DNA of 64,000 bases from Selenomonas sputigena_A (GCF_051603425.1 NZ_CP194411.1:1240001-1304000), one strand, 5' to 3'; positions 7,539 through 16,475 are shown, counted from the stretch's first letter. Notes: generated from the sequence alone by a model not told the origin. Made by a program: numbers and translations.

Positions 7539-8993
7539 TTGGATATAAAAATCGTGGCGTATTTTCTCGGACGCATCGCGCAGGCGCAGGGCCTCGTCTT
7601 TCTTCTGCCGCTTGCCGTGTCCCTTTGGCGGGGAGAAAATTTCGCGGGGGCGGCTCTTTTTTTCGCGGCGGCCTTGAGCGCCGGAATCGGCACAAAACTT
7701 AGGTGCTATGGAACCGATCCGGGCGACCGCCTTTCCATACGCGAAGGAATCGCCATTACGGGCGGCGGCTGGATGCTGGCGACTTTTCTCGGCATGCTGC
7801 CCTATCTTTTGGGCGGCTATCTCGGATACCTCGACGGTGTTTTTGAAAGCATTTCGGGCTTTACGGGGACGGGAGCAACCGTTATAACGGACATCGAGGC
7901 CTTGCCGCAGGGCATTCTTCTCTGGCGCAGCCTCACGCATTGGCTCGGCGGCCTCGGCATCATCGTCATCTTCATCGCGCTCCTGCCCGCCACAGGGCAG
8001 AGCGCCATCACCATGTACAATGCCGAGTCGAGCTCGCAAGGCTCGGAACGCGTCCTGCCGCGGCTCAAGAATATGACCTCCGTCCTCTTTCGCATCTATG
8101 TCGTCTTGACCACGGTGGCATACTTCATCTTCCTTCTGTGCGGCATGGAGCCTCTCGCCGCTCTCAATCATGCGATGTCGACGATCGGCACGGGCGGCTT
8201 CTCCACCTACAACGCGAGCGCGGCGCATTTCCAAAGCCCGGCCGTCGAGCTTTGGATGTCGCTCTTCATGTTCATTGCGGGCGGCAGTTTCGGCCTCTAT
8301 TACCGCGTTTATCTGAAAGGACCGCGCGTCCTTTGGACCAATTCGGAGTTCAAGGCCTATCTCGGCATCGTTGTCGCCGCCGTATTCCTCATTGCGGGCG
8401 ATCTTCTGCGGAGCGGTCTTTATGATTTGCCGGACTCCCTGCGTTTTGCCGTGTTCCAGGTCACTTCCCTTTCGACGACGGGCTTTGTATCTGCCAACTA
8501 CGAGCTTTGGCCGGGGTTTTCCAAGGGCGTCCTCCTCCTCCTCATGCTCATGGGCGGCTGTGTCGGATCGACGGCAGCGGGGCTCAAAATCGCGCGCGTC
8601 ATCCTGCTCTTCCGCATGGTCCGAGCCATCGTGCTGGAAAAGCTCCACCCGCGCGTCGCAATTTCTGTGCGCATGAATGGGGGTTCCGTCTCGGAGGCCG
8701 TGCTGCATCGTACGGCGGTATTCTTTTTTCTCTACATCCTGACCATCGCCTTCTTCGCCGTGCTCATGACGGCGGACAACATCAAGACCTTCGACGCCAT
8801 CGGCATCAGCGTGACAACTGTCGGCTGCATCGGCCCTGCGTTCGGCATCGCGGGTGCGACGGAAAACTATGCGGGTCTTTCCGACTTCACGAAAGGCATC
8901 CTCTGCTTCGCCATGCTGCTCGGCCGCCTCGAATTCTTCACCTTGCTCGTCATGCTCTACCCGTCGTTTTGGCGGTCGAAGGGAAATTGGTGA
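7539..8993 (+). CDS. trkH: TrkH-family potassium transporter, membrane subunit
   Basis: 484 residues starting at TTG, with AAGGG 8-9 nt upstream; no ATG fits the conserved N-terminus. Many membrane segments arranged in four M1-P-M2 repeats. The P-loop/filter segments are visible: SGFTGTGATV, STIGTGGFST, TSLSTTGFVS and SVTTVGCIGPAF. This is the K+-translocating subunit, which normally works with the NAD-binding peripheral TrkA (not in this window). It follows the phosphorylase gene by 18 nt and may share its transcript. Confidence 0.9.
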   Translation: MDIKIVAYFLGRIAQAQGLVFLLPLAVSLWRGENFAGAALFFAAALSAGIGTKLRCYGTDPGDRLSIREGIAITGGGWMLATFLGMLPYLLGGYLGYLDGVFESISGFTGTGATVITDIEALPQGILLWRSLTHWLGGLGIIVIFIALLPATGQSAITMYNAESSSQGSERVLPRLKNMTSVLFRIYVVLTTVAYFIFLLCGMEPLAALNHAMSTIGTGGFSTYNASAAHFQSPAVELWMSLFMFIAGGSFGLYYRVYLKGPRVLWTNSEFKAYLGIVVAAVFLIAGDLLRSGLYDLPDSLRFAVFQVTSLSTTGFVSANYELWPGFSKGVLLLLMLMGGCVGSTAAGLKIARVILLFRMVRAIVLEKLHPRVAISVRMNGGSVSEAVLHRTAVFFFLYILTIAFFAVLMTADNIKTFDAIGISVTTVGCIGPAFGIAGATENYAGLSDFTKGILCFAMLLGRLEFFTLLVMLYPSFWRSKGNW

Positions 8994-9054
8994 CGCGCGG
9001 TGAGTGCAAAGTATGGCGTGATGATAACCATTGTTGTAGAATGGCGTTTTTGTT

Positions 9055-9326
9055 ATGGTGAGTACGAATGTAAATATTTGCATGGACGAGGATTTGAAGC
9101 GCGCGAAACGGCGCGGCTATGATATGGCAGTGCTCACGGAAATCATCAAAAAATTATCAGCGGGGGAACCACTGCCGGAGAAAACTGCGATCACGGTCTC
9201 ACGGGCAGCTACGGCGGCTGTCGGGAAGGTCACATCGTGCCGGATTGGCTGCTGATTTATGAAATTGCTGAGGAAACGTTGATTTTGTATCTCATGAGAA
9301 CGGGATCGCACAGTGATTTATTTTAA
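9055..9326 (+). pseudogene. Wrecked RelB/DinJ-YafQ toxin-antitoxin locus
   Basis: The first ten codons (STNVNICMDEDLK) are the start of a RelB/DinJ antitoxin. They run directly into the YafQ toxin (KRAKRRGYDMAVLTEIIKKL, then GEPLPEK), which implies deletion of the rest of the antitoxin. A frameshift near 9182 moves the toxin to another frame, where NCDHGLTGSYGGCREGHIVP and WLLIYEIAEETLILYLMRTG-SHSDLF complete it to the TAA at 9326. Key YafQ features (the DH, the C-terminal HSDLF) survive in the DNA, but no single protein contains them. Confidence 0.85.
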
Positions 9327-9344
9327 CGGAAGGAGCGGTCAGTC

Positions 9345-10067
9345 ATGGAAAGCAAAATTGCAGAACTCATTCACTTGAAAACTCAGCCCGTAGCCGTGCT
9401 TCATGCGGATGCGGCGCCTGAAGGGGCCATGCAGTTCAAGGAAGGCGTCTGGGGCTGCTCGGTCGCTTTGCTTGTGGCGGCAAGCAAGGGAAGGACGGCC
9501 GCGTTCGCCGAAAAGACGACCGTCTGTCTTGGTGCGAAAACGGGGCTGGGCTTTCAGGACTACCCGCACGGCTGGATCGAATACTTCCTCTCGACGGGCG
9601 GCGAACAGATCGGCAGAGAAGGCGAGTTCTACAAGAAAACACCGGAACTGGCGCGGGACTTCATCGAGAACATTAAGCGTCATGACGGCAAGCCCTATGT
9701 CGTCTGCAAGCCCCTGCGCGATGTCCTGCCCGATGAACGCCCGCTTGCGGTGATCTTCCTCGTGAACGCTGATCAGCTCTCAGCTCTTGCCACGCTGGCG
9801 AATTACGACAAGAGGACGCAGGACAACGTCAAGCTTCTCTTCGGCGCCGGCTGTGCGCAGGCGGTACTCTATCCCGTGACGGAAGAGCAGGAGGGCGGCA
9901 AGAGCTGCTTCATCGGCATGACCGACCCTTCGGCGAGGAAGTGTATCCCGAAGGACGTGCTGTCCTTCAGCATACCGTACAGCCGATTCCTGGAAATGGA
10001 GCGCGAGGCGGAGGGAAGTTTCCTCACGAAGGAGACATGGGGGAAGATTGCGGCGCGGTTGAAGTAG
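9345..10067 (+). CDS. DUF169 family protein
   Basis: 240 residues; ATG after GGAAGGAG. Typical of DUF169: an N-terminal helix leading into QPVAVLH, a Cys-containing WGCSVALL segment, the CLGAKTGLGF block near residue 60, and a second Cys pair toward the C-terminus (GAGCAQAV, ARKCIP). The family is cytosolic, lacks an assigned reaction, and is frequent in anaerobes; the conserved cysteines suggest metal or cofactor binding (inference). It stands alone between the toxin-antitoxin scar and a terminator. Confidence 0.8.
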   Translation: MESKIAELIHLKTQPVAVLHADAAPEGAMQFKEGVWGCSVALLVAASKGRTAAFAEKTTVCLGAKTGLGFQDYPHGWIEYFLSTGGEQIGREGEFYKKTPELARDFIENIKRHDGKPYVVCKPLRDVLPDERPLAVIFLVNADQLSALATLANYDKRTQDNVKLLFGAGCAQAVLYPVTEEQEGGKSCFIGMTDPSARKCIPKDVLSFSIPYSRFLEMEREAEGSFLTKETWGKIAARLK

Positions 10068-10248
10068 CGGAAGCGTGCAGGAATATGATCGGCAGTCCCA
10101 CACGATGCGCCGTGATCTTGCCCGTGCTGTCCGCGGCGGAAATCTCTTTGAGAAGAAGATCGTGTTCTATGAGAGAAAGGAAAAAGCCTGCGCGGAAATT
10201 TGCGGGCAAGCCGGTTTCATCAAGCGAGCGGCCATCGTTTGCTGTAAA

Positions 10249-10293
10249 AAAGAGCCTCTGCACAATGCGCTGCCGCATCGTGCAGAGGCTCTT
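10249..10293. terminator. Bidirectional terminator between DUF169 and ptsG-like genes
   Basis: Perfect 14-bp stem AAAGAGCCTCTGCAC / GTGCAGAGGCTCTTT with a run of T on the minus strand and a shorter run on the plus strand. It serves the two convergent genes. Confidence 0.85.
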
Positions 10294-10325
10294 TCCTGTA
10301 TTTGCAGCGGAATCTTTGCAAGAAA

Positions 10326-12494
10326 TCAGCAGCTGCCGATCTCATCGAGCGCTTTTGCCGCGCCTGTTTTGCTGAGGTTTACGCTGCGGTTTTCGCCAAG
10401 TCCCGTGAAGATGACGAGGCAGGCGTCGGATTTGGCGTGCTCCTTGATATAGGCGTCGTCGAAGGTCATGAGGCGGTCGCCTTTTTTGACCTTTTGGCCG
10501 CTTTCGACAAACACCTCGAAGCCCTGGCCGCCGAGGGCGACGGTGTCGACGCCGATATGCAGCAGGTACTCTGTGCCGTCGGCGGCTTTCATGCCGATGG
10601 CGTGCTTTGTGTCGAAGACGAAGACGACTTCGCCGTCCTCCGGGGCATAGACGGTTTCTTCCGTCGGGTAGACGAAGTAGCCGTCGCCCATCATCTTGCT
10701 GGCGAAGGCCTCGTCGGGCGCTTCCTCAATGGGGTGGACGGCTCCCGCGACGGGCGTGAAGAGCGTATGCGTGCCGGTTTCTGCGGCGGGCGTTTCCGCT
10801 GCCGGAGCCGCTTCTTCGGGCGCTTTTTCCGCTTCCGTTGCTGCAGGCGGGGCTGCACCGGGCTCCACATCGGGCGCCGTTTCGAGGTACGATTCGAGGT
10901 TTGCCTTGATGACGGTGACCTGTGGGCCGTAGATGACCTGCACGCCCGTTCCCTTGACGATGACACCGACAGCGCCGGTAGCCTTCAGAAGCTTCTCGTC
11001 TACGAGCGCCGGGTCTTCGATGGAGCAGCGCAGGCGCGTCGCGCAGCAGTCGACGGAGGTGATGTTCTTTTTGCTGCCGAGGCCGCGGGCAATCGCTGCG
11101 CTCTTGGCATCGTCCGAGGCGGCTCCTGTGCCTTGGCTTGCGCCGCCCTGCTGTGCCTGGTAGTCGGCCTTGGAGTAGAGCTTCGTTTCCTCGTCATCGT
11201 CTTCTCTGCCCGGGGTTTTGAAGTTGAAGTGGCGAATCATCCAGGAGAAGATGAAGTAGTAGAGGAAGAAGTAGATGACGCCGACGGGAATGATATACAT
11301 CCAGCCCGTTTTTGCCTCACCCTGCAGGATGCCGAAGATGAAGAGATCCAAAAGACCGCCGGAGAAGGTCAGGCCGACGGCGATATTAAGCATGTGCGCG
11401 ATCATGTAAGCCGCACCTGCGAGAACCACCTGCACGGCGAAAAGAGCAGGCGCGACGAAGAGGAAGGAAAACTCGATGGGTTCCGTGATGCCCGTAAACA
11501 TCGAGGTCAGGGCGGCGGACAGGAGGAGGCCTCCCGCGAGCTTCTTCTTTTCGGGACGCGCCGCGCGGTACATGGCGAGAGCTGCGCCCGGCAGGCCGAA
11601 GATCATGAAGATGAATTCGCCGGAGAAATAGCGCGTTGCGTCAGAGCTGAAATGCGCGACATTCGGCGAGGCGAGCTGGGCGAAGAAGATGTTCTGGCCG
11701 CCCTGGATGAGCTGGCCGTCGATCATCATCGAGCCGCCGACGCCCGTCTGCCAGAACGGCAGATAAAAGACGTGGTGCAGTCCGAATGGGATCAGGGCGC
11801 GTTTGATGATGCCGAAAACCAGCGTGCCGATATAGCCCGTGCCCGTCACGAGGCTGCCGAGAGCGAAGATGCCCTGCTGCGCGAGCGGCCAGACGAAGTA
11901 CATGGCGATGCCGACGAAGAGGAATGCGACGGTGGAGATGATGGGAATGAACCGCGAGCCGCCGAAGAAGGAGAGCGCGTTCGGCAACACGATCTTGTGG
12001 TACTTGTTGTGCAGCCAGGCGACGCCGAGTCCGACGATGATGCCGCCGAAGACGCCCATCTGGAACGAAAGGATGCCGCAGCTTGGGGCGATCGTTCCCT
12101 CAAGCACCGAGGGCGCAATGGAGCCGTCGGGGAGGATTTGGCCGCCGAGCTTGAGCATGGCGTTGCAGGCCGTGTGCATGACGAAGAAGGCGATCATGGC
12201 CGAGAGGGCCGCGACCTCCTTTTCCGCTTTGGCCATGCCGATGGCGACGCCGACGGCGAAGATGATCGGCAGATTGCCGAAGATGGTGCTGCCTGCACTC
12301 GCCATGATGGTGAGGAGCGCGTAGAGTGCCGTGCCTTCGCCGAGAATCGCTCCAAGACCGTACGTTTCTACGGTCGTGGGATTCGTAAACGACGCGCCGA
12401 TGCCCAGGAGGATACCGGCGATCGGCAGTACGGCGACGGGCAGCATGAAACTTCGCCCGACGCGTTGGAGTACGCTGAAAATTTCGTCTTTCAT
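10326..12494 (-). CDS. ptsG: PTS glucose/N-acetylglucosamine-type permease, domains IIC-IIB-IIA
   Basis: 722 residues from ATG 12494 (GGAAGG upstream; a longer frame exists but lacks a ribosome site). Residues 1-390 are the membrane IIC domain (GTGxxITEPIEFSF-type block: MFTGITEPIEFSFLF). IIB follows with the phospho-Cys in DCCATRLRC. An Ala/Pro/Glu-rich linker of about 60 residues leads to IIA with the active His in LLHIGVDTVALGG. It takes up glucose or an amino sugar and phosphorylates it. The order is that of Bacillus PtsG. The fully fused form needs only EI and HPr. A hairpin in its leader suggests antitermination control. The exact sugar is uncertain. Confidence 0.85.
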   Translation of the reverse strand: MKDEIFSVLQRVGRSFMLPVAVLPIAGILLGIGASFTNPTTVETYGLGAILGEGTALYALLTIMASAGSTIFGNLPIIFAVGVAIGMAKAEKEVAALSAMIAFFVMHTACNAMLKLGGQILPDGSIAPSVLEGTIAPSCGILSFQMGVFGGIIVGLGVAWLHNKYHKIVLPNALSFFGGSRFIPIISTVAFLFVGIAMYFVWPLAQQGIFALGSLVTGTGYIGTLVFGIIKRALIPFGLHHVFYLPFWQTGVGGSMMIDGQLIQGGQNIFFAQLASPNVAHFSSDATRYFSGEFIFMIFGLPGAALAMYRAARPEKKKLAGGLLLSAALTSMFTGITEPIEFSFLFVAPALFAVQVVLAGAAYMIAHMLNIAVGLTFSGGLLDLFIFGILQGEAKTGWMYIIPVGVIYFFLYYFIFSWMIRHFNFKTPGREDDDEETKLYSKADYQAQQGGASQGTGAASDDAKSAAIARGLGSKKNITSVDCCATRLRCSIEDPALVDEKLLKATGAVGVIVKGTGVQVIYGPQVTVIKANLESYLETAPDVEPGAAPPAATEAEKAPEEAAPAAETPAAETGTHTLFTPVAGAVHPIEEAPDEAFASKMMGDGYFVYPTEETVYAPEDGEVVFVFDTKHAIGMKAADGTEYLLHIGVDTVALGGQGFEVFVESGQKVKKGDRLMTFDDAYIKEHAKSDACLVIFTGLGENRSVNLSKTGAAKALDEIGSC

Positions 12495-12598
12495 AAGGGC
12501 AAAACCTTCCTTTCCTCCGCGCTTTTCCGGAAACCGCCTGCAGCTCCCCTCTCTTCCGGCGTATTCCCTCCGCTCGGCGTGCCTGCAAAGATGCAAAA

Positions 12599-12640
12599 AA
12601 GCATCAGCCAAAGGGGCGCAAAGGCTCTTGACTGATGCTT
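12599..12640 (-). terminator. Attenuator-like terminator in the leader of the PTS gene
   Basis: On the minus strand AAGCATCAG ... CTGATGCTT is followed by TTTTTT, between the promoter at 12.7 kb and the start codon. A terminator inside a PTS-gene leader fits the BglG/GlcT antiterminator scheme. I could not match a clear RNA-antiterminator site to the consensus. Confidence 0.6.
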
Positions 12641-12685
12641 GCTGCGCCGTCTGCGCGCGGAAATTCCATGAAACATTACATGTAG

Positions 12686-12715
12686 ATTATACCGTAGGAA
12701 GCTTTGTTTTGTAAA
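12686..12715 (-). promoter_or_regulatory. Sigma70-type promoter of the PTS gene
   Basis: Minus strand: TTTACA, 18 nt, TATAAT. It predicts a leader of about 185 nt before the ATG at 12494, which contains the attenuator-like hairpin. Confidence 0.6.
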
Positions 12716-12900
12716 GGGAAGGGAGTGCGCCTGCCCGGTTTTTCCTGCAAAAGAAATTCTCCGGCGCTTTCTCTTGCAGGAATATTCGCGCAGGCAGAGA
12801 ACTCCATAGTGAGAAATAGGAGCGTTTTGCTGCGGCATGTTTCAGCCGCATTCTTGCCGAGGACATCGGGCAGGGGAAAAGTTTGATGGGAGGAGATATT

Positions 12901-13407
12901 ATGCGGCGTGTTTTGTCGATGGTCTTGTTCGTGCTCTGCCTTTCGTTTGCGCAGGCGGCTGCTGCGGCGGCTTATCCGGATTATTTGGGCGGCGACCGCA
13001 ATTACCTTTTATGCGGCGGTCATATGGGCGTGGGCTACTATGTGGACAAGAGCTCGCTCGTCGTGCAGAAGTATGCGCCGCCCACATATCGGATTGCCGT
13101 CAACGTGCTGGTCGTGGAAGACGCCGATAGCGGCAATACGAAGCCGTATCGCGTGGATACGCGCCAGTACCTCTATCAGTGGGATTCGCGGGCGATGTAT
13201 CGCTGGGGCGAGGATTCGTGGCAGTACATACCGCCGGTTGGCAGCAATGCCGAAACGGGACATGAGTTCAGCGGGGAGATGGCGTTCTACATCGCTTATC
13301 ACATGAAGTTTTACGGTGGGCAGAGGTGGTACAACCGCCATAGGGGAAGCTATGATTATCCCAATTTTTCCGATCATCTCTATGCCGTGGTAGACGGTTC
13401 GAATTGA
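12901..13407 (+). CDS. Small secreted Tyr-rich protein
   Basis: 168 residues from the ATG behind GGGAGGAG. Signal peptide residues 1-23 (VLSMVLFVLCLSFAQAAAAA). The mature part has alternating Tyr/Val strands (TYRIAVNVLVVEDADSG, QYLYQWDSRAMYRW, DSWQYIPP) and ends in an aromatic, basic stretch. It resembles the exported proteins at 1.0 kb and 29.6 kb in size, signal, and a repeated theme of a short strand followed by a YR motif, so these look like paralogues. Function unknown; location periplasm or surface. Confidence 0.7.
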   Translation: MRRVLSMVLFVLCLSFAQAAAAAAYPDYLGGDRNYLLCGGHMGVGYYVDKSSLVVQKYAPPTYRIAVNVLVVEDADSGNTKPYRVDTRQYLYQWDSRAMYRWGEDSWQYIPPVGSNAETGHEFSGEMAFYIAYHMKFYGGQRWYNRHRGSYDYPNFSDHLYAVVDGSN

Positions 13408-13440
13408 AGCGTCTGTCCTGAGGCATGGGCAGTAAAAAAT

Positions 13441-13483
13441 AAAAAGCCGAGGCGGTGCAGATTCCTGCGCCGATCTCGGCTTT
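13441..13483 (+). terminator. Terminator of the secreted-protein gene
   Basis: Stem AAAAGCCGAG / CTCGGCTTTT with inner pairing GGTGCAG/CTGCGCC. A MITE-like element begins two nt later; its target TTTA is the T-tail of this hairpin. Confidence 0.8.
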
Positions 13484-13484
13484 T

Positions 13485-13764
13485 AGGAAACGCTGATAAA
13501 ATGAAGTCGCCCAGATTTGCGCAGATGCGCTGTATCTATGGCGGTCAACGTCAACCAATCATGCGGCGCACTTCGCGCTTGCATTCTTGGGACGTTTTCG
13601 CATACGAGCCGTTGCCCAATCACCTGCGTCCTTCGGACTTGGCTTTTGGACGGCTCAGCAAGGAGACAAACCGCAGGCGTAGCGGTGCTACGTCGAGGAT
13701 TTGTCGACGACGAGAGGACAGTGCAGATGCGTGAAGATGGGTGGCTGAATTTATCAGTGATTCC
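13485..13764 (-). mobile_element. MITE-like element, copy 3 (280 bp, long form)
   Basis: Ends GGAAACGCTGATAAAATGAA and (inverted) GGAATCACTGATAAATTCAG. A perfect 4-bp duplication TTTA flanks it (13481-13484, 13765-13768). It contains the conserved hairpin GCGTAGC-GGT-GCTACG within GACAAACC...GGATTTGTC, plus about 120 bp not present in the other copies. No convincing gene. Confidence 0.9.
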
Positions 13765-13819
13765 TTTATTTTCTGCGTCCGAATCCATCGAAGGGAGCGC
13801 CGGAGCCGTTCCGCTTCGG

Positions 13820-14779
13820 TCAGTGAATCAGGCCGTTGGCGCGCAGGACTTCCTGGATGCTCGCGGCGCTTTTTTTCAGCAGGGCGAGTTCATCGTCGGG
13901 CAGGTGAAGCGGCAGGCGGCGCGTGACGCCTGTTTTGCCGATGATGCTCGGGAGCGAGAGTGCGACGTCCTGGAGGCCGTATTCGCCGTTCAAGGGCATG
14001 GAGACGGGCAGGACGGCGTGCTCATCCGTGACGACGGCTTTGGCGAGGCGGCAGGCGCCCATGGCGATGCCGGTGTTCGTCCAGCCCTTGGACGTGAGCA
14101 CATCATAGGCTGTGTTCACGACGTTTTTGGCGACGGCCTCCTTGTCCAGGGCGCCTTCATGCTCGAAGAGGCTGTCGAGATCTTTCAGCGGCATGCCGCC
14201 GATGCCGACGGAGCTCCAGGCGGGAAAGGCGCTGTTGCCGTGCTCGCCAAGCATGTAGCCCTGCACGTCCGTCGCGTCCACATGGTAGTGCTGGCCGAGG
14301 ATGCTCTTGAAGCGCAGCGTTTCAAGCGTCGTGCCTGTGCCGAAGAGGCGCCCTGCGGGATAGCCGAATTCCGTTGCCGCGACATAGGTCGTGATGTCGA
14401 GAGGGTTTGTGATCATGATGAAGACGGCCTCATGCGTGTACTTCGTGACTTCGCCCATGACATCGCGTATGACGGCGATGTTCTTCTCGGCGAGCACGAG
14501 GCGGTCGTTTCCTTCGCCGGGCTGGATGCTCGGGCCGGCGGCGCAGATGATGACGTCGGCGTCGCGGCATTCCTCGAAGCCGCCGGAATAGACATGGATG
14601 CTCGGCGTGTAGGAGCAGGGAAGCGCGTGCACGGCATCGAGGGCCTCGCCGTGTGCGACCTCCTTCCGGATGTCGATGCAGGCGATTTCCGAGGCGATCT
14701 GACAGGGGATGGCGCGCGCGAGCACGGCGGAGCCGACGTGGCCGAGACCGATGATGGCAAGCTTTAAGGGTTTCAACAT
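13820..14779 (-). CDS. L-lactate / L-2-hydroxyisocaproate dehydrogenase family protein
   Basis: 319 residues from ATG 14779 (GGAGATG upstream). N-terminal NAD-binding IIGLGHVGSAV; ITNPLDI; catalytic His in GYMLGEHGNSAF. Classical L-LDH has GEHGDS; the Asn form with a reduced specificity loop (IQPGEGNDRL) is seen in L-2-hydroxyisocaproate dehydrogenases. It reduces a 2-keto acid with NADH to an L-2-hydroxy acid; cytosolic. Whether pyruvate or a branched keto acid is preferred cannot be read off. It is divergent from rubrerythrin and sits next to a MITE-like element. Confidence 0.8.
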   Translation of the reverse strand: MLKPLKLAIIGLGHVGSAVLARAIPCQIASEIACIDIRKEVAHGEALDAVHALPCSYTPSIHVYSGGFEECRDADVIICAAGPSIQPGEGNDRLVLAEKNIAVIRDVMGEVTKYTHEAVFIMITNPLDITTYVAATEFGYPAGRLFGTGTTLETLRFKSILGQHYHVDATDVQGYMLGEHGNSAFPAWSSVGIGGMPLKDLDSLFEHEGALDKEAVAKNVVNTAYDVLTSKGWTNTGIAMGACRLAKAVVTDEHAVLPVSMPLNGEYGLQDVALSLPSIIGKTGVTRRLPLHLPDDELALLKKSAASIQEVLRANGLIH

Positions 14780-14904
14780 AGATACACATCTCCTTGAAGA
14801 ATTGCGGTGGCAGATGTCATCGCTGTTATATGGCTGCTCTTTGGGGGCAATAACTATAGTATACACCCAAAGAAGAGGGAAGGAAAGTATGCGGCCTGAA
14901 AGGG

Positions 14905-14966
14905 AATGAGAATCATTTTATATTGATAAAATAGGAATTGACGGTATTGCCCGACGGTGGTATTAT
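14905..14966 (+). promoter_or_regulatory. Rubrerythrin promoter with an upstream Fur/PerR-like box
   Basis: AATGAGAATCATTTTAT (14905-14921) resembles a 7-1-7 Fur/PerR palindrome. It lies about 17 bp before TTGACG, 17 nt, TATTAT (14938-14966). The same AATGAGAATCA core recurs in the methyltransferase promoter at 16.48 kb. Confidence 0.55.
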
Positions 14967-15030
14967 ACGGGCAAAGGGCTGACGGCCTTTGCCAAGCTAT
15001 TTGTTGCAATTGATGGAGGAGGATATCATC

Positions 15031-15564
15031 ATGGAGCTGAAAGGATCGCAGACAGAGAAGAACCTTTGGGCAGCGTTTGCCGGGGAATCGCAGGCTTACA
15101 CGAAGTACGGTTATTACGCTTCCCGCGCGAAGAAGGACGGCTTTGAGCAGATTTCGGCGCTTTTTGCCGAGACGGCAGGCAACGAGAAGGAACATGCCAA
15201 GATCTGGTTCAAACTCGTGGCGGGCATCGGCGATACGGCGGCGAATCTCGAGGCTGCTGCGAACGGTGAGCACGAGGAATGGACTTCGATGTACCCTGAG
15301 TTTGCCAAGGTGGCGCAGGAGGAAGGCTTCACGAAGATCGCGCGTCTCTTCGAGAGCGTGGCGAAGATCGAGAAGGAGCACGAGGAGCGCTATCGCCTGC
15401 TGCTCGCGAATGTCAAGGACGAGGCAGTATTCAAAAAGGGTGAGAAGATCATCTGGCAGTGCCGCAACTGCGGCTATGTCTGTGAAGCAGCACAGGCGCC
15501 GCAGGTCTGTCCCGTCTGTGATCACCCGCAGGCTTATTTCGAACAGATGAAGAAGAATTACTGA
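15031..15564 (+). CDS. rbr: Rubrerythrin
   Basis: 177 residues from ATG 15031 behind GGAGGAGG. Ferritin-like four-helix diiron domain with paired E...ExxH ligands (FAGESQAY; ETAGNEKEHAK; FESVAKIEKEHEERY). A C-terminal rubredoxin domain has CRNCGY and CPVCDHP holding one Fe(SCys)4. It reduces hydrogen peroxide to water in anaerobes, using electrons via rubredoxin or an NADH oxidoreductase; cytosolic. It ends at a strong shared terminator. A Fur/PerR-like box upstream fits peroxide- or iron-dependent control. Confidence 0.95.
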   Translation: MELKGSQTEKNLWAAFAGESQAYTKYGYYASRAKKDGFEQISALFAETAGNEKEHAKIWFKLVAGIGDTAANLEAAANGEHEEWTSMYPEFAKVAQEEGFTKIARLFESVAKIEKEHEERYRLLLANVKDEAVFKKGEKIIWQCRNCGYVCEAAQAPQVCPVCDHPQAYFEQMKKNY

Positions 15565-15578
15565 GAAACGGTTCGCTT

Positions 15579-15647
15579 CCGGCATAAGAAAAGAGGCTCG
15601 CCCATATCGTGCGGCAGACGATGTGGGCGAGCCTCTTTTTATGCCGG
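15579..15647. terminator. Strong bidirectional terminator after rubrerythrin
   Basis: Very long stem: CCGGCATAA then AAGAGGCTCGCCCA on the left, pairing with TGGGCGAGCCTCTT and TTATGCCGG on the right. It serves rbr and the convergent methyltransferase gene. Confidence 0.9.
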
Positions 15648-15680
15648 CAAGCGCTGGGATGTGGGCGCTTCCTGGTTTTC

Positions 15681-16439
15681 TCAGATGCGGAGGCTGAAAT
15701 TGGCGATATAGCCGAGTTCCTCGGCGTGATCGTGGAAGAAGTCGAACATGGTCAAGAACATCGTGCGGTTTTCCTTTTTCATGGCGTTTGCCATGATCCG
15801 GAGTGCTCCGGCAGGTCCTTCGTCGCGCAGGATGCCTGGCGGGTCGAGGAGTGTCATCGGGCCGCATTTCTGTTCTGTCCGGAAAGCGTGGCTTTCGATC
15901 CTTTCCTTCCAGCCGCTGCGGGTCAGCGGTTCGACGTGGACATTGATCGCCTGGGAAAGGCCGGAGATGAGTTCCTTTTGTACGGCAGCGTCGTCCGTAC
16001 GAAAGACGACATCATGCGTGACGAGAACGCCGCCGGGTTTCAGCACACGTGAATACTCGGCAAGTGCGCGATCCTTGTCTCCGCCGATGAGCATCGTCAG
16101 CATGGCCTCGTTGATGACGACATCGAAGCTGGCATCTGCGAACGGCAGATCGAAAGCGTTGCCGTGGACGACAGAAATCTTGTCCTCGAGCCCCTGGCTC
16201 TTGATGTTGGCGCGTGCCTTTTCGAGCGCTGCGTCGTCGAGATCGATGCCGACGACCTCACAGTCATACGTCTTTGCAACATGGATCATCGTGGTGCCCA
16301 TATTGCATGCCACTTCGAGCACCTTGAAGCCCGGTTGGATTGCCGCCTTGGAGAGAAGCCAGTTCGTAGCTTCGACGCCGCCGGGACGAAGCTTCGTCTT
16401 TCCCATTCTGGCCAAAAAGGTGTGTCCTGCCTCTCGCAT
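15681..16439 (-). CDS. Class I SAM-dependent methyltransferase
   Basis: 252 residues; ATG behind AAGGAGATG. Motif I is VLEVACNMGTT, the acidic end of strand 2 is VVGIDLDDAAL, motif II is FDVVINEAML, and motif III is LKPGGVLVTHDV. The C-terminal third is variable and probably binds the substrate, which I cannot identify. Monocistronic, with a good promoter whose -10 region is overlapped by a Fur/PerR-like palindrome, so iron or peroxide control is likely. Confidence 0.85.
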   Translation of the reverse strand: MREAGHTFLARMGKTKLRPGGVEATNWLLSKAAIQPGFKVLEVACNMGTTMIHVAKTYDCEVVGIDLDDAALEKARANIKSQGLEDKISVVHGNAFDLPFADASFDVVINEAMLTMLIGGDKDRALAEYSRVLKPGGVLVTHDVVFRTDDAAVQKELISGLSQAINVHVEPLTRSGWKERIESHAFRTEQKCGPMTLLDPPGILRDEGPAGALRIMANAMKKENRTMFLTMFDFFHDHAEELGYIANFSLRI

Positions 16440-16475
16440 GGTATCATCTCCTTCGTATAATCACATACCTTCGAT

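Noticed and set aside
6531..9083. An 850-codon open frame on the minus strand
   Set aside because: It is the mirror of the phosphorylase and trkH genes, which have family motifs and ribosome sites. Its translation is Arg/His/Glu-rich noise typical of antisense frames in GC-rich DNA.
10024..10278. An 84-codon minus-strand frame between DUF169 and the PTS gene that looks somewhat protein-like
   Set aside because: It overlaps the end of DUF169 and the terminator, has no ribosome site and no family I recognise.
10302..12635. A 777-codon plus-strand frame opposite the PTS gene
   Set aside because: Antisense shadow; the PTS domains on the minus strand carry all active-site motifs.
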